Origin: Owenia fusiformis
Lineage: Eukaryota; Annelida; Polychaeta; Sabellida; Oweniidae
Direction: 5' to 3'
Assembly: GCA_903813345.2 (NCBI GenBank)
Contig: CAIIXF020000012.1
Span: forward strand, 35,506,528 to 35,570,527
Length of the DNA stretch: 64,000 nt
Below, piece by piece: positions 11,830 through 22,280 of the stretch. Within the stretch, counting starts at the first letter, position 1, and the number at the start of each line of letters is the position of its first letter. The notes beneath the pieces were generated by a model. The model saw only the letters and a list, made by a program, of their open reading frames with translations, searched no databases and had not been told where the DNA came from. Position numbers and translations under genes: made by a program.

Positions 11830-12510
11830 AAAACCTTTATGGACACTGTCTGTCCATAACTACAATCATGTTTTGTATTGCTACGTATGGTGGTAACAAT
11901 ATTACATATGGGTTAGCAACATACAAATTGTTAACAATACGTATCAATGACTCAATGTACATACTAGTAGTGATTTTACTACACATGATAATAGCATCAA
12001 TATTCATAGTGGTAACATTACATGATGCTGTGACAGTATACATAGTGGTAACAACAAAACATGATAGAAGCACAATACAATGTGCATAAGAAAACTTTCA
12101 AAGTGGTAACATGCTATACCAGGGGTTTCATTAGCAGCAGGCAACAGGTGATTTTCACCGGTTGTTCTCACAAAATCGCCTGTAGTTTTTAGGGGCTTTA
12201 ACTTTTCATGTTAAATTCATGATATCATTAACTTTGCCTTATGTTTTCATTTATTTAGCCTGTTGTGAGAAATTCTAGTGCAACCCCTGCTATACATATC
12301 AATATTATAGTGGTACCACTACAGATTGTGGTAACAATATATATGGTGGTAACCCTGTACATGATGGTAACAGCTTACAGTATGGTAACAGCATACAGTA
12401 TGGTAACATTATACAGTATGGTAACATCATACAGTATGGTAACAGCATACAGTATGGTAACATCATACAGTATGGTAACAGCATACAGTATGGTAACACA
12501 GTTGGCTATC
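11830..12510. repeat. GGTAACA-type simple and 18-bp tandem repeats
   Basis: Interspersed GTGGTAACA motifs grow at 12361-12496 into about eight head-to-tail units of 18 bp (CAGTATGGTAACAGCATA with variants CATCATA/CATTATA). Because 18 is a multiple of three, open frames appear on both strands; these are artefacts. Confidence 0.8.
12117..12297. mobile_element. Small hAT-like MITE inside the GGTAACA repeats
   Basis: GCTATACCAGGGGTTTCA at the left is mirrored by CAACCCCTGCTATAC at the right, giving a GTATAGCAGGGGT-type terminus pair about 180 bp apart. The CAGGGGT terminus and size fit a hAT MITE. It interrupts the repeat tract, so the tract is older. Confidence 0.45.
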
Positions 12511-12840
12511 CTATAACACTGCATAATTATATCAGTTAAGATGAAAACTAAACATTTTGATAAAACTTTATATACTGTACATGGCAAAATAATAATACAT
12601 TTATGGCAACCTAATACACCACATTAACATGCAAAATGTCACCACCTACCAATTGTTACAGATGCCAAACAACTGCTGAACACGAACTGCCCAATGTGGA
12701 ACACTGTCCAAAAACAGTTGAATACTATAAAAATATGTCATAACTTCTGGTGGTAACATAATAACATAAACAATAAACATTGTGGTATTTGTATAATACA
12801 ATATTAACATGGTGAACATTCATACTGTATTGCGAACATA
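12511..12840. other. No gene; carries a minus-strand copy of a dispersed 45-bp motif
   Basis: At 12618-12664, read on the minus strand, lies CATCTGTAACAATTGGTAGG followed by TGGTGACATTTTGCATG, the motif also found at about 28870, 31132 and 47128. Otherwise AT-rich with no coding potential. Confidence 0.5.
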
Positions 12841-13710
12841 TCACAGTAAAACCTTTGTTAGTGAAGAACACCTTTCACGAGTGAACACCTCCCTTGAGTG
12901 AACATTTTTGCTTTGCAAAATGGTTTTCTCTTTTTTGACTTCTTGACATCTGTGTGATTTTTTTTGCTGTATACTGTAAGCACCTTTTTTCAACATAATA
13001 TATTGTCTAATGTTTATTGCCACTTTAACAATATTCATTGCTTTTGTCTTTATTGGCACTTTAATAATATTCATTGCTTTGGTCTTTATTGCCATTTTAA
13101 TAATATTCATTGCTTTTGTCTTTATTGCCACTTTAATAATATTCATTGCTTTTGTCTTTATTGCCACTTTAATAATATTCATTGCTTTTGTCTTATTTGC
13201 CACTTTAATAATATTCATTGCTTTTGTCTTTATTGCCACTTTAATAATATTCATTGCTTTTGTCTTTATTGTCACTTTAATAATATTCATTGCTTTTGTC
13301 TTATTTGCCACTTTAATAATATTCATTGCTTTTGTCTTATTTGCCACTTTAATAATATTCATTGCTTTTGTCTTTATTGCCACTTTAATAATATTCATTG
13401 CTTTTGTCTTTATTGCCACTTTAATAATATTCATTGCTTTTGTCTTTATTGACACTTTAATAATATTCATTGCTTTTGTCTTTATTGGCACTTTAATAAT
13501 ATTCATTGCTTTTGTCTTTATTGCCACTTTTATAATATCCTTTTGAGGTATGAGCATTATTAAATGTAAATATTTTATTCTTAATAAGCTTTTAGTTTAG
13601 AGGGTTAACCTAACCTCTTATTAAAATGAAGTGAACATTTTTCCTCACAAAAATACGTTTATTAATAATATAATGTGTTTTACTGTTCATTTCATTTTTA
13701 CTTCAATCAC
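12841..13710. repeat. 36-bp minisatellite (about 15 units) with transposon-like flanks
   Basis: Units of TTATTGCCACTTTAATAATA plus TTCATTGCTTTTGTCT run from about 13003 to 13540. The 36-bp period keeps three frames open, giving long spurious frames on both strands. The left flank (12845) reads CAGTAAAACCTTTGTTAGTG then repeated GAACACCT-like blocks, a terminus type seen again at 15481 and 16250; TTTTACTG at the right flank near 13680 may be the other end. Confidence 0.8.
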
Positions 13711-14189
13711 AGTGTTAAGGGGGCACAAGAAATGGACTGGCTGAGTATAGTACAGTATTTACAGGAAATGGAGTTTAGAACAAGTCAGTATTAGACAAGT
13801 TATGCCACATTATTTATGAAACCCATTTCATTGATCCCTTAGGAATTTTACTCAACTCTAGGTATAGCCCTACTTTTATGTTACCAATTTTAACAAAGCA
13901 ACAATGTCTAGAACTCATCGTCGAAAAACACAATTTTTTATGATTTTCCAAATTCTTGACTAATATCAATAAAGTCCAAGCCTACCTTTGATATCCTCGA
14001 TTGATTTGATTTTTAAATGAGAATGGTAGCCTCGTCTAATCTTCTGAGCTAAATTAACACACATTGTATATGTTCAGTCACAAATGTTAAAATTCTAAAC
14101 TGAATTTAAAGGTAGCACCATGTCCAAAGAATACTGAGAAAATCGCTGGCATTCTCTACTACAATTTTCATAATTTTATTTAAAACCTT
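13711..14189. other. Region 3' of the sorting nexin gene
   Basis: No ORF of note. On the minus strand an AATAAA polyadenylation signal lies at 14180-14175, just beyond the 65-bp minisatellite, and is the best candidate 3' end for the sorting nexin transcript. Confidence 0.45.
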
Positions 14190-14751
14190 TCAGTTCTTTC
14201 AGAAGCCATATCAACCCCAACTTTCTGCAACTCTAGTTAAATTTACATAATTCCATGCCAAACATCCTTCAGTTCTGAAACCAAATCAACTTCAACTTTA
14301 GTTCAACTTAAATAATTTCATTACAGCATCTTTCAGTTCTGAAACCCTATCAACTTTAACTCTAGTTCATTTTAAATAATTTCATTACAACATCTTTCAG
14401 TTCTGAAACCCTATCAACTTCAACTCTTAGTTAAATTTACATAATTCCATAACAACACCTTTCAGTTCTGAAACCCTATCAACTTCAACTCTTAGTTCAA
14501 TTTACATAATTCCATAACAACACCTTTCAGTTCTGAAACCCTATCAACTTCAACTCTTAGTTCAATTTACATAATTCCATAACAACATCTTTCTGTTCTG
14601 AAACCCTATCAACTTCAACTCTTAGTTCAATTTACATAATTCCATAACAACACCTTTCAGTTCTGAAACCCTATCAACTTCAACTCTTAGTTAAGTTTAC
14701 ATAATTCCATAACAACACCTTTCAGTTCTGAAACCCTATCAACTTCAACTC
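14190..14751 (-). repeat. 65-bp minisatellite in the sorting nexin 3' UTR, derived from its last exon
   Basis: About nine units of 62-65 bp. Read on the minus strand each unit contains CAGAACTGAAAG, TGTTGTTATGGAATTATG and AAATTGAACTAAGAGTTG. The adjoining coding end (14811-14752) has the same order with GAACTGAAAG, TGTTGTTATGAAATTATG and AAATTGAACTAA, where TAA is the stop codon. The array is thus a tandem amplification of the terminal 20 codons plus stop, placed downstream where it no longer reads in frame. Confidence 0.85.
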
Positions 14752-15426
14752 TTAGTTCAATTTACATAATTTCATAACAACATCTTTCAGTTCTAAAGCC
14801 CTTTCAACCTCAATTCCCTTGGCCCTTAGGCGCCCAAGTCTCTCTTCCAAGTCTGACTTCTCCATTCCCAGACTCCAGCACAATCTGATACTTATATTTA
14901 ATAAGGGCACCAATAGAGGGCTCTCATCTTTCTCACCGAGACTACGAAGGGCTAAATCAGCGTATTCCTGAGCACTTGTAAATTGTTCAGTTTTGTGGTA
15001 ACATACGACTAAGGCACATAAACTCAATGTGACGCTTGGGTTATTTAATCCTTGTAATCGTTCTTGTAACTGTTCTGCATGTATTAACCATGGTAACGCA
15101 TCACCATAGCGTTCATCACGCAGGTAGTTATACGCACTCTTAAGATCTGATTCATAGAAAAAACTGGCAAGTTGAAGCGATTCCCGAATTTCTGATATAC
15201 GATAAATGTGTCCTAGATATTGCTCGAAACCTCGACTTCTCTCAGCAATGGTTTCAGTCTTAAAATTTCCAGTAAGCATTTTCTTTGGAAATGCTACATC
15301 TTTCATAAGATGTGGAAATTGCTTGATGAGGGTCTTGTTCAGCTTCGCAAAGTCTGAATAACGACGTTCAACACTGGCTTCAACAGTGTCAATCCCTGGA
15401 GAGCGTACAACTAACACAGTATAAAG
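14752..15426 (-). CDS. Sorting nexin SNX20/SNX21-like, exon 3 (PX core and C-terminal helical domain)
   Basis: Last coding exon of a three-exon gene (exons 20995-20815, 17440-17328, 15426-14752; 322 residues when joined, close to vertebrate SNX20 at 316 and SNX21 at 373). The exon starts after a TTTATTTTCAG acceptor in phase 0 with LYTVLVVRSPG. RRYSDF is the PX-domain phosphoinositide-pocket motif; FPKKML and ETIAERSRGFEQYL complete the PX fold. The remainder (about 140 residues, from ESDLKSAYNYL) is the TPR-like PXB helical domain typical of SNX20/21. The family binds phosphoinositides on endosomal membranes; SNX20 is known to bind the adhesion protein PSGL-1 in mammals. The last 20 codons seeded the adjacent minisatellite. 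I cannot tell SNX20 from SNX21; one invertebrate co-orthologue is likely. Gene identity is strong, the exon structure is inferred from splice sites. Confidence 0.88.
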   Translation of the reverse strand, partial: LYTVLVVRSPGIDTVEASVERRYSDFAKLNKTLIKQFPHLMKDVAFPKKMLTGNFKTETIAERSRGFEQYLGHIYRISEIRESLQLASFFYESDLKSAYNYLRDERYGDALPWLIHAEQLQERLQGLNNPSVTLSLCALVVCYHKTEQFTSAQEYADLALRSLGEKDESPLLVPLLNISIRLCWSLGMEKSDLEERLGRLRAKGIEVERALELKDVVMKLCKLN

Positions 15427-15479
15427 CTGAAAATAAAAGAGAATAAGTACTGTATATGTCCCAGTATACATACAAGTTC

Positions 15480-16010
15480 AGTAAAACCTGTGTAAGAGGA
15501 ACACCTTTCGTAGTACCTCATAAAAGTTTTCCATTTGGGAGGTGTTTTAGTTACAGAGATTTGGTAGTACTTCGTGAAAGTTTTCCATTTGGGAGGTGTT
15601 TTAGTTACAGAGATTTGGTAGTACTTCATGAAAGTTTTCCATTTGGGAGGTGTTTTAGTTACAGAGATTTGGTAGTACCTCATAAAAGTTTTCCATTTGG
15701 GAGGTGTTTTAGTTACAGAGATTTGGTAGTACTTCATGAAAGTTTTCCATTTGGGAGGTGTTCTAGTTACAGAGATTTGGTAGTAGTTCATGAAAGTTTT
15801 CCATTTGGGAGGTGTTTTAGTCACAGAGATTTGGTAGAACCTCATAAAAGTTTTCCATTTGGGAGGTGCTTTAGTTACAGAGATTTGGTAGTACTTCATG
15901 AAAGTTTTCCATTTGGGAGGTGTTCTAGTTACAGAGATTTGGTAGTAGTTCATGAAAGTTTTCCATTTGGGAGGTGCTTTAGTTACAGAGGTTCATTTAA
16001 CATGAAGTTA
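15480..16010. repeat. 54-bp minisatellite in sorting nexin intron 2
   Basis: About ten units of TTTTCCATTTGGGAGGTGTT, TTAGTTACAGAGATTTGGTA and GTACTTCATGAAAG. The first part (15481 on: GTAAAACCTGTGTAAGAGGA then ACACC) resembles the transposon-like terminus at 12845 and 16250, so the array probably grew from a transposon end. The 54-bp period gives open frames on both strands (180 and 227 codons) that are not genes. Confidence 0.8.
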
Positions 16011-16249
16011 ATAGGTAACAGGACGAGGTCCATTTATGGAGGTGTTCTAATTACAAAGGTGTCCATTTTAAATATTTCTACTGTACCAGTAATTAAATTT
16101 CACTATCATACATTTGTAAATCCAAGGGAGAGATATTGAAACCCAGAGATACCATACCCTCTGAAAATTAGATTACTCGCTATGTCGCTAGGCACTTGTA
16201 ATATTCGATTTTAATCTGATAAGACTTAGCCTAAATTACATCAAAAATA

Positions 16250-16846
16250 CAGTGAAACCTGTCTTATCAACTGGGACCAGCAAAATTGTCCAGGTTAGCA
16301 GGTGTACACATTTCAAGGTTTCTTAATATGGGAGTCAATGAGGGATGACAACGCAAATGCGAGTAGTAATTACCAGTTTCACCACCAGGTGGCTCGCTCG
16401 GGTCAGATAGCATGGCGGGTATAGTTGAAAGTTTCATTTTACTTAAATTACATCTGTTTTAGTGGTTCAATTTTCATTATAGCCCTTATGTACCAAATAG
16501 TTATGCAAATTAAAGTATGTCCAGTCAAATAAAATGTTATATGTCCAATACAAGAAAAGATATTTCACTTTTTGTGATTTTGTAATATGGGGTCTATGGT
16601 GAATCAACCCGAACTAGAAGTCACATTTTCAAAGAAGATTAAATTTTCAAAGTTGATAAACAATTTTCGAAACCATATTTTTGCATGTATTTTTACATGT
16701 AGATTTCAAATATGACATCACTTTGACTGAATTTTGAATATTTAATGACGTAAATCAAGATCATTTCTACTCGCATCTAGTCTATTCGGGACCAAGAAAT
16801 GTAGCGTTCAGATTGAGAGGTGTTCAGATAAGAGAGGTTTCTATGG
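16250..16846. mobile_element. Non-autonomous element with CAGTGAAACCT-type ends, hosting a second MITE
   Basis: Left end CAGTGAAACCTGTCTTATC (16250), right end on the minus strand CCATAGAAACCTCTCTTATC (16846); they match over the AAACCTnTCTTATC core. A MITE (16356-16777) fills most of the interior. No ORF. The terminus type recalls pogo/Tigger-like elements, which is inference. Confidence 0.5.
16356..16777. mobile_element. MITE with ATGCGAGTAG ends, copy 1
   Basis: Starts ATGCGAGTAG (16357) and ends CTACTCGCAT (16777), a clean 10-bp inverted repeat. A second copy lies at 50710-51128. Shared interior blocks: TACCAGTTTC, CACCAGGTGGCT, GGTCTATGG, AGAAGTCACATTTTCAAAGA and TTAATGACGTAAATCAAG. No coding potential. 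Confidence 0.8.
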
Positions 16847-16865
16847 TTTTATATTAGAATCTAAC

Positions 16866-17050
16866 ATGAAAATGGATGTGTTGCATTTCAAGTCCTGTCA
16901 ATACAGATTGGCAGTTGCACTTCAAGTTCTGTCAATACAGATTGGCAGTTGCACTTCAAGTCCTGTCAATACAGATTGGCAGTTGCACTTCAAGTCCTGT
17001 CAATACAGATTGGCAGTTGCACTTCAAGTCCTGTCAATACAGATTGGCAG
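16866..17050. repeat. 34-bp minisatellite
   Basis: About five near-identical units of ACTTCAAGTCCTGTCAATAC plus AGATTGGCAGTTGC. The next element (17051) inserted into the last unit. Confidence 0.85.
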
Positions 17051-17251
17051 TGATCTCCCAAGGATACCTTCTCAAGTGGGTGCAAAATTCTCATTTTCAC
17101 AATTCAGACCAAAATTGGTCAAACTATGCCAATTTTTCATTATTTTCCTCATTTTCAAGTGGGTGCAAATGGATTTTCACATGATTGCAAGCCTATTTTC
17201 AAAATCTCAGGTGGGTGCTGTGCCCACTTGCTTTTAATGCTGGGGAGATCA
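17050..17251. mobile_element. MITE with CAGTGATCTCC ends, copy 1
   Basis: CAGTGATCTCC at the left and GGAGATCACTG at the right form inverted ends, flanked on both sides by ATTGG, a 5-bp target duplication created inside the 34-bp minisatellite. Internal blocks AAGTGGGTGCAAA and TTTTCACAATTCA recur in the second copy at 27772-27949. No ORF. Confidence 0.75.
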
Positions 17252-17327
17252 CTGATTGGATAGTTGATTTTGAACTTTGCATTCTGATAAGTCTCCAATA
17301 GTCTTCAAACAAAAGAGTTGTACTTAC

Positions 17328-17440
17328 AACAAACTTTGCAGGCCCTTCTTTCACTGTATTAGCTGCAACAATTTCAAATGTAACTTGTGCTTGACGTCCA
17401 GCATTCCGGTAAGAGGGAGGCATCACAGGGGGAGGGGTTT
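17328..17440 (-). CDS. Sorting nexin SNX20/SNX21-like, exon 2
   Basis: Begins after TTTTCATTGAAG (acceptor) with two bases completing a codon, and ends KEGPAKFV at a strong GTAAGT donor in phase 0. Joined to exon 3 it reads AKFV-LYTVLVV, the first strands of the PX domain (VTFEIVAANTV precedes). Exon 1 ends in phase 1 and this exon starts with two bases, so the frame is continuous. The exact acceptor is inferred; an upstream alternative cannot be excluded. Confidence 0.75.
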
Positions 17441-17443
17441 CTT

Positions 17444-19770
17444 CAATGAAAAGTATTTAACATTTAATTAACATTTCTTCCATGAAAAGTGCTTAACATT
17501 TAATTAGCATTAAAAGTATTTAATTAGTGTTTATTAAATGAAAAGTGTTTAACATTTAATTAGCATTAAAAGTATTTAATAAGCGTTTGTTAAATGAAAA
17601 GTGTTTGACATTTATTTAACATTTCTTAAATGAAAAGTGTTTAACATTTAATTAGCGTTAAACGTATTTAAGTAGCGTTTCTTCAATGGAAATTGTTTAA
17701 CATTTAATTAGCATTTCTTCCATGAAAAGTGTTTAACATTTAATTAGCATTTCTTAAATGAAAAGTGTTTAACATTTAATTAACATTTCTTAAATGAAAA
17801 GTGTTTAACATTTAATTAGCATTTCTTAAATGAAAAGTTTTAACATTTAATTAGCATTTCTTAAATGAAAAGTCTTTAACATTTAATTACCCTTAAGAAA
17901 AAAGCCATGGTAACCATGGTTTTCCATGGTGCGTCCATGGTAATCCATGGTTTTCCATGGAAATTCATGGTTTTCCATGTTAATTTCCATGGAAATTCAT
18001 GGACGCCCATGGTAATCTTCCATGGATATTTACCATGATTTTCCGTGGTAATTGGTGGTTTGATAATTGTTTTTTAATGGATGTGTCATGGCTTTTACCA
18101 TGACACATGGAGATGTAAAATCAACAATTTTGGTAGGAAAAGGGTGGACATTTCATTTTTAGGTTTAGCAAGAACGTTCATTGAATGTTAAACTCAGCTT
18201 CCAAATATGTGAAAATTATATAATTTTTTATATAGAAATATGATAGTGCAGTTAATGCAGCACAGAGTAGGCCACAAGATTTCAAAAACAATTGTGCAAA
18301 GGGCTTTTGTGAAGATCAAGACTAGATAGAAATTGCTTATTTTTTAGGCCAAACACTTCTTTCCTTTGAAAAAAAATAAGTCAAACTAGCCCAAGCTCTG
18401 TTTTATTTCAATACTTTCTTTAATTTTCAGTTTTAAAAATCAATATGAAATAATTTAATAAATAAATTTTCTTAAATTACATTTTGTACATTTGAGAATA
18501 CAATCAAAAACCATGGTTTCTTTCTTTGAAGTTGAGGAAACTGCAATCAAAAGCCATGGAAGTCGGTTGATTGCAATCGAAAGCCATGCTTTTCCATGGT
18601 TATTTCTTTGATGTTTCGGAAAGTGCAATCAAAAGCCATGGTTTTCCATGATTATTCTTTTGATCTTTTGAAAGTCCATGGTTTTCCATGGGCTATTTGT
18701 TTGGTCTTTTGGATGCAGAAAAAAGAATAAAACATTATGTTTCTAAATGAACTTCTCCAAAATAAGTCCCATTCAACCTTTATAAGAATATTATCTCTCA
18801 AATTAATGTTAAAAAATTAGTCTCTTTGCAACAGATTATAATAGTTCATTTGCATAATTCTTAAATATTCTGATCTTAATTGTTATTATATATGATAATC
18901 TTACTCTTTCTAATGCTCCCTCTTCAGTAATTATTATTGTCAGTGAGTGTAGACAGTGCAAGTCAAAAACTCATTGTTGATCAAATAAAACCAAATAGGA
19001 TTTACTCCAAGTAAAAATGTTTAATTCAGTCTGCAATGAGGGCATCCAGTGAGCTGATTTTATCACTTATTTTGTCTTTTAACATCAGTGCCAAAGTTAA
19101 ATGATAGCAAATCCCACCAAACAAATTATTACTTGTAATTGTGGGGTCAAATCATCAATTAAAAAAATATTAAGTAAAAAGTTCTTTGTCATATGACACT
19201 ATGTACAGAATGTACTAAACATATATTCAGATTGTAAAAACATGGTTGTATTTCAGGCCTGAAACCAGCTTTTGTCATGAAGGTTGACTTTCTCAAAAAT
19301 TTGAGGGGGAGGGGCCTCATATTCTTCTCTCTATGATTAGTCTCAATCCAGCTTGCATTCATTCGTTAAAGTATTGATTCAATTTTGAAGATTTTGGTAA
19401 AAACAAAGCATGCCAAAATTGTTGATTTTACAACTCAAGCGTCATGGTAAAAACATGGCATGTCCATGAAAAAACAATAACCAAACCACTAATTACCACG
19501 GAAAATCATGGTAAATATCCATGGAAGATTACCATGGGTATCCATGAATTTCCATGGAAAATACCATGAAAAACCATGAATTTCCATGGAAAACCATGGA
19601 TTACCATGGATGCACCATGGAATACCATGGTTACCATGGCTTTTTTCTTAAGGGTAGCATTTCTTAAATGAAAAGTGTTTAACATTTAATTAGCATTTCT
19701 TAATGAAAAGTGTTTAAAATTTAATTAGCATTTCTTAAATGAAAAGTGTTTAACATTTAATTAGCGCTTT
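17444..19770. repeat. 36-bp minisatellite in sorting nexin intron 1, interrupted by an insertion
   Basis: Units of GTGTTTAACATTTAATTAGC plus ATTTCTTAAATGAAAA run from 17444 to 17889 and resume at 19655-19770. The interruption is exactly the 1765-bp element at 17890-19654. Early units vary (AAGTATTTAATTAGTGTTTA). The array starts immediately next to the exon 2 acceptor. Confidence 0.85.
17890..19654. mobile_element. 1.77 kb fold-back element with CCATGG-rich long terminal inverted repeats
   Basis: Starts CCCTTAAGAAAAAAGCCATG and ends with its reverse complement; the inverted repeats run about 250 bp and are packed with CCATGG motifs. Flanked by TA (17888-17889 and 19655-19656). Because it landed in a 36-bp repeat, the empty site is known from neighbouring units (TTTAATTAGCATTT). 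The interior lacks a transposase; CAATCAAAAGCCATGG-type repeats occur at 18500-18670. A non-autonomous element with TA target duplication. Confidence 0.85.
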
Positions 19771-20814
19771 TTTAATATTCCATAAACTGGTAATGTTTGG
19801 TAGTAGATCCTGGTGGTGATGATAATGTAACAGAAGATGCCTGGGTTTTCTGTGTACTACTGTATTGCTATCTAGCTGGTTAGATACTGAGATATATATT
19901 ATGTGTATGAGTCACCTGAATATTAAGGGTGGTCATGTGTGACGTATTTACATGAATGGTTTGATAACATCAGATTATTATAGTTTTTTCATTGAAAACT
20001 GTTTAACATTTAAGGCAGCTTACACTTTTGTACATAAAGACCTTGAATTTTCACAGTACATTGTATTGTTACAATATCTCAGCACCTCTATGAATGCTCA
20101 TGGATCCATTTATTAAGAGGGAAAGACAAATTTTAGATGAAAAGATCATAATAAGATTGACATTTGTTTTGAAGGAAATTGAGTGACCTCCCAGTACTGA
20201 GTCGGTGCTTGCTAATATTCAGTTGAAAATAAGAAAAGCATGTGAAGTCATGAAATTGTACCATTCTCTAGGATAACATGGTATAAAGGAGCCATTAATG
20301 ATTTGCAGATTGCCTGTTATAAAGTAGAGATGAATTACAACACAGGAAGATATGCCGATTACTCAATTAGTTATACTGAGAGTTCTCAGAGTACTAACAT
20401 ACTGTAGTAATGGTATGTTAAATTCAGAGTACTTATTTAGTGCGCATAAATCAATGGGACGAGTACTATTTCATCACTCATAAGTACCAATTTAGTACTT
20501 CAATGAATCGGTAGTCAAAGTATGAGTGCTCATTTAGTACTGGTATTTACTGAGATGAGTACTCAATTGGCACTAAAATGCCATGAGTACTAATTGAGAT
20601 TCAGGAGGAAACATCACCAAAATTTCCCAGAGCAGAATGTACGATGCAGGCAGATCTTAAAAATATGTGATGTTTTGAACATAACAAATTCAGAGAAATA
20701 GGAATTTTCATTTGTCCGAAAGTTGTTAAAGGACAGAGTCCCCAACAGATGACAGCACGAGACTGCATAAGCTCAACGTGTTAGCTAAAGAATTACTTAT
20801 TCAATAAGACATAC
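19771..20814. other. Remainder of sorting nexin intron 1
   Basis: No coding potential. At 20370-20605 many AGTACT/GAGTAC palindromes occur, bordered by ACTCAATTAG and its complement, perhaps a decayed palindromic element. Confidence 0.45.
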
Positions 20815-20995
20815 TTGGTTCACTAGCTCTTGAAGAATCCTCATTGGATTCCTCTGAAAATTTAAGTTTGACACAGCTGCTGTCATTCATCCATAACGTG
20901 TCGGAATCATCAACCAGGCTTCTCTCACTGACGTCAGACGCCCAAGTGTCACTTGAGGACACTGTGCTCCCTGATGATCTCCCTCGATGCATCAT
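20815..20995 (-). CDS. Sorting nexin SNX20/SNX21-like, exon 1 (acidic/Ser-rich N-terminus)
   Basis: Sixty codons plus one base, starting MMHRGRSSGS and ending SRASEP at an A|GTATGT donor (phase 1, matching exon 2). The start resembles the MHRG start of vertebrate SNX21, and the Ser/Asp/Glu-rich composition suits the disordered N-terminal region before the PX domain. A perfect ETS site lies about 110 bp upstream. Either of the two leading Met codons could be used. Confidence 0.75.
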
Positions 20996-21103
20996 ACCCG
21001 TCTTGTCATTGCAGTTGCTCTATATTGACTACGTATTATCCTACATAACAATGAAAAAGAGAAATAAAATTACATCCTCCTCCAAAATGTCAAATTTATG
21101 TTT

Positions 21104-21112
21104 ACTTCCGGT
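21104..21112 (-). promoter_or_regulatory. ETS-type site upstream of the sorting nexin
   Basis: ACTTCCGGT, the reverse complement of the consensus ACCGGAAGT, about 110 bp upstream of the sorting nexin start codon. Such sites are common in TATA-less animal promoters; the role here is inferred from position. Confidence 0.45.
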
Positions 21113-21558
21113 TTTGGGGACTGGTCATCTTGCAACTCAATAAAATCAATATGTTTGTTCATTTAAGAGCTTCTTAGCTAGTAAGGTATATAATTGGTGT
21201 GTTAATAGATAAATATTAAATATAATCTAAATAATAATTCCAATACCCACAATTCATTTGAAAACTGGTAAACTTGGTCTCTTAAACTGATCTGATAATG
21301 ATTTAGTGACCGTCGTTGTGGTGCGTCATGGATAGAATCTGTTTCCGGTGGAAAAAGCGTGAATTTTGAAACTACCTCCTTTATTTTGAGTCTAATCTCA
21401 TAAATAGTAAATTATGCCATTTTAAAGAACACTCCACTTCGACTTCACACCTAGGCCTATCAACAGAAATAGAGACGGTAAGCTAGAAAGTATTACCACC
21501 ATAAACGAGCACAAAATATTCAGCACAACATTGTTGTTTCAATGAAATTTTTGAAAAG
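21113..21558. other. Sorting nexin upstream region
   Basis: No ORF. Contains further TTTCCGG and TGCGTCATGG motifs (21320-21350), slightly richer in CpG than the surroundings, consistent with a promoter-proximal region of the minus-strand gene. Confidence 0.4.
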
Positions 21559-22280
21559 GGTTTGTGTAAAAAACCGGGTGACCGGGTAACCTAGACTATA
21601 TCTTACTCTACCGTGCTGACAGAAGTCAGCTCTGGGAAGTTCCGTTGGCATTGCAATGAAGAGAAGTTTATGAGCGCATGCGCAAAAAATTAAAAGATGG
21701 TGCGAGCGGGAACAGAAATTTCTCTAATTTAACTGCAAATTACACAACAAATAGGACTTGTTGACACCACGCGTCAAAAAAAGGGCAAGTAATATTCAAT
21801 TATCTTCCTAAATACCGTTACCATGGGCATTCAATAGAAGGGTATGCAACTCTGTGTTATTACATGAGAACTTCAAAGTGAGCGGTGCCATGCTTCCCCT
21901 TTTTGGTCATATTTCAAAAAGATATAGATTAAAGTATATGTTTTTAGCATTATCTTGAAGAAAAATCAATTTTGAATATGATTAAAACGTGAAACATGAT
22001 TAATCTCATGTAAAAGTTAACAAAAAAGACCAATAAGGAAAAGAGGTATCAAAATATTCCATCTGAGTGTTGCATTGTGGGTATTTATTCAAGAACACAT
22101 TCCAATAATAATATAATTTGTGGAGAAATGTTTAGTTTCATTATTGCCATAATTATGATGAATTCCATTTTCTATTATATTATCAACATGTATGCAGATA
22201 ATCATGTTTTTTATTTTTGGGTTGTTTCTTAAAAAATACATGAATAGCACAAAACAAGATTTTCCTTGGAATGTGCACAG

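Noticed and set aside
12841-13557. 238-codon minus-strand frame and overlapping plus-strand frames of 162 and 178 codons
   Set aside because: Produced by a 36-bp tandem repeat, a multiple of three, so several frames stay open; no domain and no start context.
15411-16139. 180- and 227-codon frames on opposite strands with 18-residue repeats
   Set aside because: A 54-bp intronic minisatellite read in frame; lies in intron 2 of the sorting nexin.
20844-21143. Plus-strand 99-codon frame
   Set aside because: Antisense to sorting nexin exon 1 and its promoter; no domain.
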